Shown: positions 1-16,485 of the stretch, in pieces
Numbering within the stretch: position 1 is the first letter of the stretch
How the letters are laid out: the number at the start of each line of letters is the position of its first letter
Source: Glandiceps talaboti
Lineage: Eukaryota > Hemichordata > Enteropneusta > Spengelidae
Direction of reading: 5' to 3'
Length of the DNA stretch: 64,000 nucleotides
NCBI RefSeq assembly: GCF_964340395.1
Contig: NC_135562.1
Coordinates: 6,293,634 to 6,357,633 of the forward strand
Made by a program: the position numbers and the translations under genes
Notes under the pieces: model-generated
Databases searched by the model: none
The model's input: the letters and a program-made list of their open reading frames with translations, nothing else
Told to the model about the DNA's origin: nothing

Positions 1-429
1 CATTATAAAACAGCACTAATGGCATTGTAGCACAACTGTACAGTTTTAAAAATATTTACCCACATGCTGATCCATGCTAGATATTTGCTGAATGATTATG
101 AGTTGCCTATCAAACCCTGTTGTTATCTATGCAATATACGCAATCATTTGGCTGTTGCTATAAGCGTGGTCATGTTGCTAAACATATTTGCATACAATTT
201 TAGTGTGGGTCATCTATGATCCGTCACTTCCAAAATCCCCTCTGGCTGCAACACTGCTACCTCCATGGTCAAAACTGAGCATCACCCTTCTTACTTGCAG
301 ATCTGGTTGCTTTTCAACCAAATCCAACCAAAGTTGAGTGTGTTTGAACCCAGATTGAAGCAGTAAGTCTTAGGAGATTATCAACGGCTCATTTAACATA
401 ATTTCCAAACAGTTAGAACACATACAGTG

Positions 430-690
430 TTACATGTGACCACATGTCTCTTGCAGAGGGTGATTTGATAAACATGAATTTGAGATGCTATGTCCCTGTT
501 GTGTAATATATTTGATAGGCAAAACAAAATCATGCATAACATCACGTTTGTGTATAATACCATGCATGGATGGGATTGGTCTCGAAAGACAGACACAAAA
601 TGCAACAATAACATTGCAATGTATAATCACCCTCTGCAAGAGACAGACACATGGAACAATTGTATCCATTCTGAATGTCAATTCCGCACA
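430..690. repeat. Short inverted-repeat element
   Basis: The sequence CTCTTGCAGAGGGTGATT near 448-465 reappears inverted as AATCACCCTCTGCAAGAG at 626-643, with weaker pairing outside. It lies in intron 1 of the oxidase. Probably a degenerate foldback/MITE; the ends are not resolved. Confidence 0.55.
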
Positions 691-727
691 GCTTAGTTTT
701 TTTCTGCTGTAACAGGTTTCAATTTAA

Positions 728-883
728 AAACTTATTTGATACACCAGTATTGAAATCCTAAATCTGCATACCTTTGGAGATGTTCTGGCGTGTCACCAGC
801 TGTATAAACTCATTTGATACACCAGTATTAGAATCCTAAATCTACATACCTTTGGAGATGTTCTGGCGTGTCACCAGCTGTAT
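728..883 (-). repeat. 78-bp tandem duplication across the oxidase exon-1 donor
   Basis: Two direct copies, 728-805 and 806-883. Each holds the last 34 nt of the oxidase exon, its 5' splice site and about 44 nt of intron. The authentic donor is at 849/848; the duplicate (GTATGC) at 771/770 is intact. Using the distal donor would retain sequence with an in-frame stop. Confidence 0.9.
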
Positions 884-1043
884 ATGGTTCCCAAAAACCT
901 GCTGCACCATCTCCAGTTGTATTTGGTGAAAACTTATCAGCAATAATTGTCACTTCTACATTTGGTATGTTTTCTAAGATATTAACAGCCGATGATAAAC
1001 CAATCACACCAGCTCCAATCACACCCACTTTATGTGACGTCAT
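850..1043 (-). CDS. D-amino-acid / D-aspartate oxidase, first coding exon (partial gene)
   Basis: Flavoprotein oxidase of the DAO/DDO family, which oxidatively deaminates D-amino acids using FAD, usually in peroxisomes. The exon starts at the ATG whose A is at 1043 and encodes 64 codons plus two bases, ending at a donor (CCAAAG|GTATGT) after base 850. Seen: [17 protein letters not shown], with the dinucleotide-binding GAGVIG at residues 10-15, followed by [33 protein letters not shown], the usual N-terminal run of this family. The remaining exons lie beyond base 1. The exon is too short to choose between DAO and DDO, though the TxxDxAAG..PxTxxDTPxH style leans toward D-aspartate oxidase. A perfect TGACGTCA palindrome (1035-1042) overlaps the start codon. 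The exon end and its donor are duplicated in tandem just downstream. Confidence 0.87.
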
Positions 1044-1699
1044 GATGCCAGTCTATGTGTCTGATAAGGAAGGGGGAAGGTTGAAACAATGGGAACGAGT
1101 CTGAAAGAAGTATAACATAAGATAAATTATACATTGCCGTCATGTATATTTAAATTTTAAAATTAATTAGGAAAGTGTTGCAATTTCGCTTAAAACAAAC
1201 AAACAAACAAACAAACAAACAAACACTTTACATTGCACAAGACAACCTGGTGACATAAATGTAACAGTATTTAACTCTTCTTTATATATGATCAGAGTAC
1301 ACTATGTACCAGTAGGCCAATTTACATGACTGTATTGTACTAAATGTACTTGTATTAAGTTGTAATACGAAGTACTCTATGTAGTCTCCAACTTGGATTT
1401 CCATGTGCATTGCAGCATCTCAGTCTTCCGTGAGTTCGAGTTCAAGCATATACATGATAGACGTTGGACTCAGAGAGAGAAATAACGTATTACTCACCTG
1501 CTCGGTCAAAACCTTCCAAAGTCTACGTCTCAACAACAAATGGCAGTTAATGCTGTTAAACATCCATTACATGAAACGCATCGACCTCGTATAAATTGAT
1601 TTATGATAGTCTGTGTGCTGCTGGCGCTATTGCTAAGTTCACCACTAGAGGGCGACCCGAAATGTGACGCTGTGATATGATGTGGCCAAAATGTTAGTC

Positions 1700-1870
1700 T
1701 TGCTGCTAGACGTTCGGGCTTTCTTTCGATGCTATAACTATAAGCGAACGAAGTTCGCATGTGAGGGCCTGCCCGAACTCGGATGTTCCATCCTCGATAG
1801 CGTTGTTCGGCTGGGTGTCGTATTTTATCGGAAGAACATCCGAGGGCTAGCTGATAGACTACCAAAATGT
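1700..1870. repeat. Dispersed repeat copy (TATCGGAAGAACATCCG family)
   Basis: TTATCGGAAGAACATCCGAG followed by GGCTAGCTGATAGACT at about 1826-1860 recurs, inverted and diverged, at about 28382-28430. This indicates a low-copy mobile or dispersed element. No coding capacity is recognised. Confidence 0.5.
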
Positions 1871-3040
1871 CGGCTTGTTGGCACATCAAGCAACGTGTAA
1901 TGCCTTTACTATAAAGGTTGACATTTTCGTCTTAAACTATAATTTCAAATGAATTTTGCAGTATCTTTTTACCTATTATAACATAAAATTTGGAGAGGGG
2001 CACTTCTAAAAGTTCGCAAAAAACTAACTTTTTTGAAGGATAGGTGAAACTAGCTAGCTTCTTCAGATTGTCATAAACATTCACGAAATTCTACTTTATT
2101 TTTGGTTATATTTGGCACTCATCAAGTTATGACATTCTAGGATATATCGTGAGGGGTAAAAAGAAGTTTTGAGTATGTTTATATGTGTTTGTTTTTTGTT
2201 TTTCAGACATCCAGCTACATGCATGAGTTCTCGTTGGCATGACAGTCTCCTTCACCGTGCACTGCGTATTCCCCAGGGCTGTGCAAAGTTCGCTCCAGGA
2301 AAGTTTTTCAATGGCATTTAAATGCAAAAACTTGCAACTCCACCCTCCCCCATAAAAAATGGTACATTTTCAATGTTGATATATTGCTCACGTTGCAAAC
2401 CAAATGTCATTTAAAGAAATGTATCTGCAGTAGCATGTAGAGTACTAAGTGGCGTACTAAATAGAGTAGCCAACCGCCTTCATCATACCACATTGCGCAG
2501 CACACTTGTTGACTCACAGACATAATAATCACTTTTTTTTAAACATGAATATGTTATATACACTCGCCCTCCAGTCTTACCCTCCAACCACACTTGATAT
2601 CAATCAATATTACCGCGGCAGTACATTTTAGCTATGTCATGACATTTATGAGTACACCCTGGGGGACTATTACTACCTCAGTAGTCTGTAAGGTACGCAT
2701 TCACGGGGCGCCCTCACACACCATCGGGCAAATAACTTCATGAGACACGAGTGCTATTACAGCATGAACAGAAGGTATGTTTATGATTCACCGTAGACGG
2801 TGTTTCACCTTGTTCTTATCACCACTGGTAGATACATTCTGTGGTATAAATTAATATATTCACCATTCTTTTCCCAACAATCAGAAAAATACATCTAGTA
2901 ATCAAAAATACCAGTAGAAGTAAAAAAAAAAGCTATCAAGTTTATTTATCACAACTTTCACAAGATTAGATGTGTTGCTTTACATACTGAATTGTTGATA
3001 TTATCTACTACAATGTCTGTCTGTCTGTCTGTACACATTG

Positions 3041-3046
3041 TGTATG

Positions 3047-3080
<34 letters not shown>

Positions 3081-3152
3081 TGTATGTATGTATGTATGTA
3101 TGTATGTATGTATGTATGTATGTATGTATGTATGTATATATGTGTGTGTATG

Positions 3153-3186
<34 letters not shown>

Positions 3187-3264
3187 TGTATGTATGTGTG
3201 TATGTATGTATGTATGTATGTATGTATGTGTGTATGTATGTATGTATGTATGTATGTATGTATG

Positions 3265-3329
<65 letters not shown>

Positions 3330-3400
3330 ATGTATGTATGTATGTATGTATGTATGTATGTATGTATGTATGTATGTATGTATGTATGTATGTATGTATG

Positions 3401-3430
<30 letters not shown>
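3041..3430. repeat. ATGT tetranucleotide microsatellite
   Basis: About 390 bp of near-perfect (TATG)n with occasional TGTG interruptions, preceded by a short (GTCT)n. Open frames rich in MYVC are artefacts of a period that stays open in several frames. Confidence 0.97.
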
Positions 3431-3432
<2 letters not shown>

Positions 3433-4282
3433 GGCCTAACCGTCAGAATGGAACTATATAACTATGTATGTATTGTGAATGGGTATGTCTTTCCTGCATA
3501 TTTCATTTTTTAATCAGAAAGTCCTCTCTCTTTACATGTTGGAAAGTGACATGTATCAAAGGAACATTGTTCAAAGTTATCCTTGTTTTTGTCTCTTACT
3601 GGAGCAACAGAACTTCTCACACCATGTTTTGGGTTCTAAAAAATCGTTTCCCTGGATGAGGTTTGATGAAAAGATCAAACATAAAACCGTGACTGTATAG
3701 TATATCCATATCAATATTGATAATATGAACAGAAATAGACACACAACAAAATGTAGTAAGAATATCATCACCATATATTACACATGTAGAATAACTGAGT
3801 AGAGTATACATATAAAAAAAAAACACTTTCACAAATAAACAAAAAATTATTGACAAATGACAATGCCAATACACTCACTGTATATGACTTCTGCAAAATT
3901 ACTAGGGTTTTACAGGAGAAATGAAGTTGCCTTGGTGTTTTACTGATGGGACATGAACCCAAAGATAGATATGATTCAACTGTAGACTAACAATAACAGA
4001 GAGACACAACACAGTAGGATCCTTTACCCAATCATATTGAAAAGTGATAAATCATTGTTATTTGTTTACAATGCAGTAGAGACAGACATCTGATGAAATC
4101 AGTAGACATTGACTTGATGATTTTAATGGCTTCAATTGTTTACTTTCCAACTGATAACCAAGATGGTAACTTGTCTACTTCTACATCCCCACTGTGTGTG
4201 CAGCACCTATATAATTCTTTCTGTGGCATTTGAAGTCGTCTCTCTGTGAGTAGAAATAACAAGGCATCTTCATTTCCGCTGT

Positions 4283-4800
4283 AATGTACAGTTCTAGAAA
4301 TGAAGGGTTCTATTGTAAAGTTCTGAGTTTTCTAGTGTTTAGTTCTAAAACGAAGGATTCTGTTGTGAAGATCTAGAAATGATGGATTCTATTGAAAAGT
4401 TCTATAAATGAAGGTTCTATTGTAAATTTTCTAAGAATGGAGGATTCTGTTGTAAAGTTCTAAAAATTGATGTTTCTATTATTGTAATTTTGCTAGGAAT
4501 GAAGTTCTATTTCAGTTAATGAATGAAGGGTTCTTTTGTTAAGTTCTAGATATGCAGGGGTTCATTATACAGTTCTAGAAAAGAAGAGTTCTCTTGTAAA
4601 GTTCTATAACTGACAGGTCCTGTTGTCATATCAAGAATTCTATTTTAAAAGTTCTAGAAATCAAGGGTTCTATTGTAGACATTTGTGAAGGTATGGGTGT
4701 ATGTCTTGTTATTAATAAAATTAAGTGTTTCTGTACAAATAGGGAGTTCTAATTCTATCTGACATTTGTACAAAGTTCTAGGAATGAAGAGCTCTACTGA
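4283..4800. repeat. Degenerate ~30-bp minisatellite containing the VPS28 stop codon
   Basis: About a dozen diverged copies of a unit resembling AGTTCTAGAAATGAAGG followed by TTCTATTGTAA run from 4283 to about 4680. A further unit at about 4774-4797 is the sense-inverted end of the VPS28 reading frame (codons for A-L-H-S and stop). The coding sequence is conserved with other VPS28 proteins, so it is the likely seed of the array. Confidence 0.75.
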
Positions 4801-7800
4801 AGTCATTATACGCTGATTCCAAATCAAATAACATTTGTCTGACTTGGTCTTCGTCCAGTTCATCGGATGCTGTCATACTTCCTAACGTTTGCAACCTACA
4901 ATAACAAAGAGAACGAAGAAAAGATGTCAGTTACATTATTACTACCAAACTAGGGTGACTATAGAGTTTCACTTAGGCGGCATGATGTTTTTTATTACCA
5001 AAACAGAGTGACCATAGAGTTTCAATAAGGCAGTGTGATGTCTTTTACTACCAAACCAGAGTGACTATAGAGTTTCAATTAGGTAGTGTGATGTTTTTTA
5101 CTACCAAACCAGAGTGACTATACCATGTGATGTTTTTTACGTCCAGCACGACAGTTTTTGTCACAAATTACATAAAACAAAATACAGGCACTGATAGTGT
5201 GCACGCAAATTAAATGTTACATTTTATCTCACTGTGAACAAAAATACAGGGTTTTGTGTTTGAATCTTCCTAGTTTCAGCTGACAATGATTTTGATTTGT
5301 GTTCACAGTGAGATAAAATATATCATTTATATGCTTGCATGCTTTATATAATTCGGAGCAAAAAACATGTGAGGTGTAAAAGACATTAACTCTATAGTCA
5401 CTCTGGTTCTGTGGTACATCTTGTCTGATGTGACAACTCTTCAGTATTTGAAAAAAAAACTGTGACTGTGCTGACAAGCACATGTAGGTAGCTCTTTAAT
5501 CAGAGTATAGCATATTTAGGCCTGACTACAAATTGCAACTCTGTCGCATCAGTGCAATAAGGTCGTATCTGCCTATACAATTGCTTAGCAGCTACCTTTC
5601 TGCATTGACGCAATGACTTGTGAATCAAATTTACCATTTATTGACTTTGGGTTTTGCTTCAAAGTCTGAAGGAAGTGAACTCATTCTGTTGATAGTTTCC
5701 ATCAATTCTTTCAAATCTGGTTGTAGTTCATCATTGGCTTTGATATCCAGTCTCAGTTTGTCCATGATGGTGATGAATAACTGAAAATAACACAGATTGA
5801 TAGATTTATAAATTTTCACCTGACTGGTCACATGACTTGGTATGGCATATTCATTGCATTTCAGAATAAAAACACATAAGGCCCTACAGTATGACTGTGT
5901 GTAGTTCAGTATTATATATCATTCCCCCAATATTTTTCATTATTCAGCAAAGGAAAATACAAGTCACCTAGGGGGCCTTGTCACTACAAGTTGAAAGACG
6001 ATTAATGACAAAACCCTCAGATCATGAGTATATTCAGGCTGAATTTAGAAAACTTGAACTATGATTATACAGTAATATGATAATATATCTCTGGAAGGAT
6101 AATTTATGAAAAATCAAGAAAACTAATGGTGACTTTGAACATTTTGACTCCTAATTTGAGCACCGCAGAACCAATAATATAGACACTCATAGTCATGACT
6201 TAGAATGATCGAGATACAAATTCCATATATTTTGTTTGAATGTGTTAAACTTGGTTTGTGGGAGGTATAATATTGTATAACACAGATTAATCTAATGGTA
6301 AGGTCACTGAAGACAAACTTCTAGAATTGTTGGAGGAAAAGGATCACAATAATACTTGACAAAGAAGAGTAGACTGGGCTGTAAGATACACCTTGTCATT
6401 TGGTCCTCACCGGCCTCCTCTCAGAGGGAATGACCGATGTGTGAGGGCGCCCTGTCACAGTGTACTGCACAGTGTATAGAGCAGACTTACAGAAACAATA
6501 TCTGCAATACATTTACTAGTATTTCCTTTATCATCTTTAATTGTTATAGGTCGGTCTTCTTTTATTCTTTCCATGGCTGCAGGAGTGTCCAGCTAAAATA
6601 TGACAATAAAGTTATCAAATACATGTACAAAAACATTTTTTGGAAATTTCCATTTCTCATTACACTAATTGGTGTGATAATTTCAGAATGGCCTCAGCTA
6701 CTAGACAATATAGAAACATTATAGAATCATGGTGCATAAATTCAACGTGTGCAAATCTCTTGGTAAATGAAGTAACATCTACACACTCACATTTCGTATG
6801 AAAATTTCAAGATAAGGATAGCCTGTTAACTCTGCTATATTGAGATACATCGTTAGCTGTTTTGTATCTCTTAGCTATCGTATCAATACCTTGTCTTGGG
6901 AATAGTTTAAACTGACTGAGGAAGCCATCTCGAAAAGTTGTTATCAAACACTAGTATACATGTAACTTATCACATGCCACTAAACATGCTAATCGTTTAT
7001 TGTTAACTCCTGTGATCATCTCAGTAATGCATTTTCATTTACATAATGACTCATTTTAATATAACAGTCTGACTAGTTGCCATGGCAATAGGCACTGCAC
7101 ACTGTGATCAATCAGGCTTTTGGTGAAACTTTTCAAGTTGTGTGTACCAGCCTTTTGAATTATTCTCAAGACAAACTGTTGATATGAGGGCTTGGAGGTA
7201 CAACCAGCTAATGATGTACAGGTAAAACAGTGAGGGGTCACTGAACGACTGTGCCTATCATACACATTTTATGTTCCCCAAGAACAATTTAGACAGATAA
7301 GAAACTGGCTCCCACAGATCTTTCAATACAAATATGAACAACATCACATAAAATGTGCATGATATGCACAGTCGTTGGGTGATCCCTCGCTGTTTTACCT
7401 GTATCTCATCAATAGCACAGTGAACAGGCTAAGATGGCAATTTGAAATACTAGATTTCAACATGAACATAAGTGATGTCAAACTTGCGAAAGTGACTGTT
7501 TTTGGACTCTGGGTTTACGTGTAACATAATGTAATGCTACTCACACATTTGTTCGCAAATTCTAAAAATTTTAATTTATTCTTACCCTAAATTTTCTACA
7601 GAATTCTTCCACTGTTGGATACTCTGAACTCTCTACTTGTTTAAAAGCTGCCTTGTATTGCACCAATAACCGTGAACATGCTGCAGTATATCTATGAAGT
7701 AAATGAACAACATTACACATATCAACATGTGTCAAATACTTATGGGGGGGGGGGGGGGTATTTACTAAGAATCTTTCAAATTCAAGAATGATATAGTTCA

Positions 7801-9017
7801 AACACAGTCCTTCTCTCATCACGTGATAGAGGGACTTTGTGGTTCAAAGTATACATACATGCATGCAGCAAATAATGATCTCACTCCCATGTAGTCATAA
7901 TGTCTTTGAGTGTATGTGCAAATTTCATCATCAGGGTACATATATATCTGAAACCATATACCCTAATATTTGAAAACTACTAATGTCAAAGGTCACTACT
8001 TACTCTTTGGAATGTACTGCATCCTTGATGTACATCTTCTCTAGATTTTGAAGTGTGTTTATTACAGCAAACAACTCTGACAAATTGTCATACTTTTCTC
8101 GTTCTCTTGCATTTCTATGTAACTTTACTTCCTGAAAAAAAGATGAAAACAATTAAATTGCTTGGTATTTGTCAAACATGTGTGAGGGCGCCCCAACACG
8201 GCATACCTTACAGACCAGTCAAACAACAGTGGTGGACACAAAATACTATTGAAGAAGTCTGAAAAGCTAAGTTATAACAGGACATTTTGCACTATTTCAT
8301 GTTTGTACCAAGGTTTATGCTCTTAAGTTACCTTACGTAAAAATCATGCCAAAAAATTAAATAAACAGTGAATGGTAGATATTATGGTTAAGGTTATCAT
8401 AACATATCTAAGGTTACCAAGGGCGAGTTGAAGTTGGGGTGAGTTGAAAATGGGACAAGTTGAAGTTGGGGTGAGTTGAAAATGGGACAAGTTGAATTTG
8501 GGACGAAATGACCTCTCATTATTAAGTGTATGGATGCACATTTCTGGTTCACTTTGGATAACAACCCACGATAGATGTTGGAGAATGGTTGCCCCTAATA
8601 CTAGTATAAACTGACAACGAATGCATCACCCCCGATCAACACTTTTGAAGTTTCTGTGTACATTGGATAAATTATGACGAAAACATGTATTTGACATCAT
8701 CCTACCTCGTAAAGTTCTGGTCTATTTGCAGCTGTAACAGAGGAAAACATTCTTCATATTATTAGATGTTCACGAGAAAACAAACATTTAAAACATGTTA
8801 CACTTTCCTAAAATACGCAATGCTGATTGTTGTGTTATCGATCAGACCAAATGTGACAGTGACTCATCGACACGACATCTATCACGTTAAATGACGGTTT
8901 TCTAATAAAATACATATCTCAGAAATGAGATCTAATATTCTGTGGATACAGTGATCATTCTCACGATATTCTCTGAATATATTTACCTTGGGCTTGAGGC
9001 GGCACTCCTGCAAACAT
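4778..9017 (-). CDS. VPS28: VPS28, ESCRT-I subunit (complete, 7 coding exons)
   Basis: Core subunit of ESCRT-I, which binds VPS23/TSG101 through its N-terminal part and ESCRT-II/III through its C-terminal four-helix domain during sorting of ubiquitinated membrane proteins into multivesicular bodies. Coding exons on the minus strand: 9017-8987, 8731-8706, 8131-8004, 7691-7586, 6592-6491, 5780-5635, 4895-4778. They join in frame to 219 codons (218 aa plus stop; human is 221). Seen: [10 protein letters not shown] start, [41 protein letters not shown], then [18 protein letters not shown] and the end [10 protein letters not shown], all typical of the family. All junctions are GT/AG. Introns hold inverted repeats, a 62-bp tandem repeat and MITE fragments. 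The stop codon lies in a unit that is repeated downstream as a minisatellite. It shares a short head-to-head promoter with NSMCE1. Confidence 0.96.
4940..5415. repeat. 62-bp tandem repeat and hairpins in VPS28 intron 6
   Basis: Three to four copies of a ~62-bp unit (ACCAAACCAGAGTGACTATA plus GAGTTTCAATTAGG) span about 4945-5130. The unit core returns inverted at 5389-5412. Between them a perfect 20-bp inverted repeat (ATTTTATCTCACTGTGAACA) pairs 5222-5241 with about 5300-5320. Likely a foldback element that was partly amplified. Confidence 0.7.
5925..6055. repeat. Dispersed repeat copy in VPS28 intron 5
   Basis: Sequence of the form CCCCAATATTTTTC followed by a GGGCCTTGTCACTAC segment and GACAAAACCCTCAG. 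Related stretches occur in arrestin C intron 3 (about 46015-46130) and in truncated form in arrestin B (about 36780-36830). A degenerate short transposon family; ends are not defined. Confidence 0.5.
7090..7430. repeat. Foldback element in VPS28 intron 4
   Basis: ACAGGTAAAACAGTGAGGGG near 7218-7237 and the following ~37 nt are found inverted at 7345-7402, giving arms of about 57 bp around a ~70-bp loop. Weaker pairing extends outside the arms. Typical of a non-autonomous inverted-repeat element. Confidence 0.7.
8405..8500. repeat. 38-bp direct duplication
   Basis: The unit GTTGAAGTTGGGGTGAGTTG plus AAAATGGGACAA occurs twice in succession with a third partial copy, inside VPS28 intron 2. Confidence 0.8.
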
Positions 9018-9369
9018 CGTTTTTGAGTCCTTGTAATTTGTAAATAAATCTACCTTCCGGAAACTCTGACCCAAGTCAGTAGACTTGTTGGACAAGACAG
9101 TCAACTTTAACCCTTGACCCTGCGAAGCATAATTACTCAAATATCATTTATTGTCGTCTTACTTGTCAAATGTTGTTGATTCTTGTGTTTTTTAGGGATA
9201 TGTTTGACTCACGAGATAGCCTTTGGTGATCGCAATTCGCGCAAGAGGAATGAAAGGAACAATATGGATCCGTTCTAAATGACCCAGTGTGACGTCATTC
9301 TGGCGGGATTTTCCCACATTGCAAAACAAACTTCTTGCGGCGAGCACTGTTCAGGGTTTACGTCTCATA
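9018..9369. promoter_or_regulatory. Bidirectional promoter region VPS28 / NSMCE1
   Basis: The two start codons (VPS28 A at 9017 on minus, NSMCE1 A at 9370 on plus) are 352 bp apart in head-to-head orientation, so the interval must hold both core promoters. It contains a perfect TGACGTCA (CREB/ATF type) at 9290-9297 and a GGCGGGA-containing E2F-like stretch just after it (9302-9315). No TATA box is evident. Transcription start sites are not determinable from sequence. Confidence 0.7.
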
Positions 9370-15697
<6,328 letters not shown>

Positions 15698-15884
15698 AGA
15701 ATTTAAAGAATTTATTATTAAAAAGTTTGATTTTTTTATTATTCAATATATTATATCTTTGCTATTACTCACTCAGTTTTGAGGCTATATTTAAAAAAAC
15801 AAAACTAAACTGTTATTTTGTTTGTTTGTTTGTTTGTTTGTTTGTTTGTATGATGCATTGCAAAGAAATCTTCTCATGTCCAAA

Positions 15885-16485
15885 CTGCAAACTCTGTCAA
15901 GGTTCAAAATTAACATTTTTCTTTGGTAGTCCCAGTAGGCTACCAATTTCAGAATTTGGTAGCTCAAGGATGGTGACCAGTAGTCCCATATTCCTGAATT
16001 GAATAGAGTGTTCTTCTCACGGAAATATGTATGTTATTAAAATACTTTCAGGTCAGATTGTCTGTAAATCTTCTATCTTTGAAATCAGTATATAGAGTAG
16101 CCTGGGTGGTCTACCAGTAGACTCTCTCACAGTCCTCGGAGCTTCGCTTTACTAAAATTAAAGCTATTTATTTTGAATGTACTGATACCAGCTATATGAT
16201 AGGGATAACCATTCGTTGACATATGACTGCGACGCTCCGTGTGTTCGCAAAGCCCGAATAGTTAACTCTATTGTGGTCGATGAGGGCGCACAGTGCAAGG
16301 ATATTCGAGTATGGTCATGGAGTACGTTATGTAGATGGTATCGGTACATACAAAATAATTCGTTTAGCTTTAATTTTACAGTAATGCAAAACTCCGAGGG
16401 CTGTGAGACAGTCTAGTCTACCAGCTGCAAAATGTGGTAGCCTCATGACAAGAATTGTCTACTGTTAATTTCAAACCTGTATACA
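15885..16485. mobile_element. Dispersed repeat interrupted by a younger MITE
   Basis: The two flanks (AGTCCCAGTAGGCTACCAAT ... TTATTAAAATACTTTCA ... and AGCCTCATGACAAGAATTG) match an uninterrupted copy at 59085-59390 inside PPP1R8 intron 2. The 298-bp element at 16118-16415 splits this copy. Confidence 0.8.
16118..16415. mobile_element. MITE with ~85-bp inverted repeats and a 9-bp target duplication
   Basis: Ends TAGACTCTCTCACAGTCC and (inverted) TAGACTGTCTCACAGCCC, with arms extending about 85 bp. It is flanked by exact 9-bp direct repeats GTCTACCAG (16109-16117 and 16416-16424). Long arms plus a 9-bp duplication fit Mutator-like elements; an 8-bp hAT reading is possible. No transposase is present. 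Confidence 0.85.

Larger units (their letters stand above)
1100..4680. other. Gene-free interval between oxidase and VPS28
   Basis: I see no conserved coding exon here. It holds an (AAAC)n run near 1193-1224, a degenerate dispersed repeat near 1700-1870, one copy of a GAGGGCGCC-type repeat (about 2685-2735, inverted), the long ATGT microsatellite (3041-3430), and from 4283 the degenerate minisatellite downstream of VPS28. The open frames in the ATGT run are repeat artefacts. Confidence 0.6.

Noticed and set aside
215-382. Minus-strand open stretch with a donor-like end, possible oxidase exon 2
   Set aside because: The peptide (SGFKHTQLWLDLVEKQPD) does not resemble the segment expected after DTPEHLQ in DAO/DDO, and no good acceptor is seen.
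1530-1889. 119-residue minus-strand frame near the oxidase
   Set aside because: No recognisable domain; overlaps a dispersed repeat.
2992-3513. M-Y-V-C-rich frames here and at 35647-36455
   Set aside because: ATGT microsatellite read in several frames.
9289-9369. N-terminal extension of NSMCE1
   Set aside because: The frame is open but begins at GTG; the first ATG is at 9370 and matches where other NSE1 proteins start.
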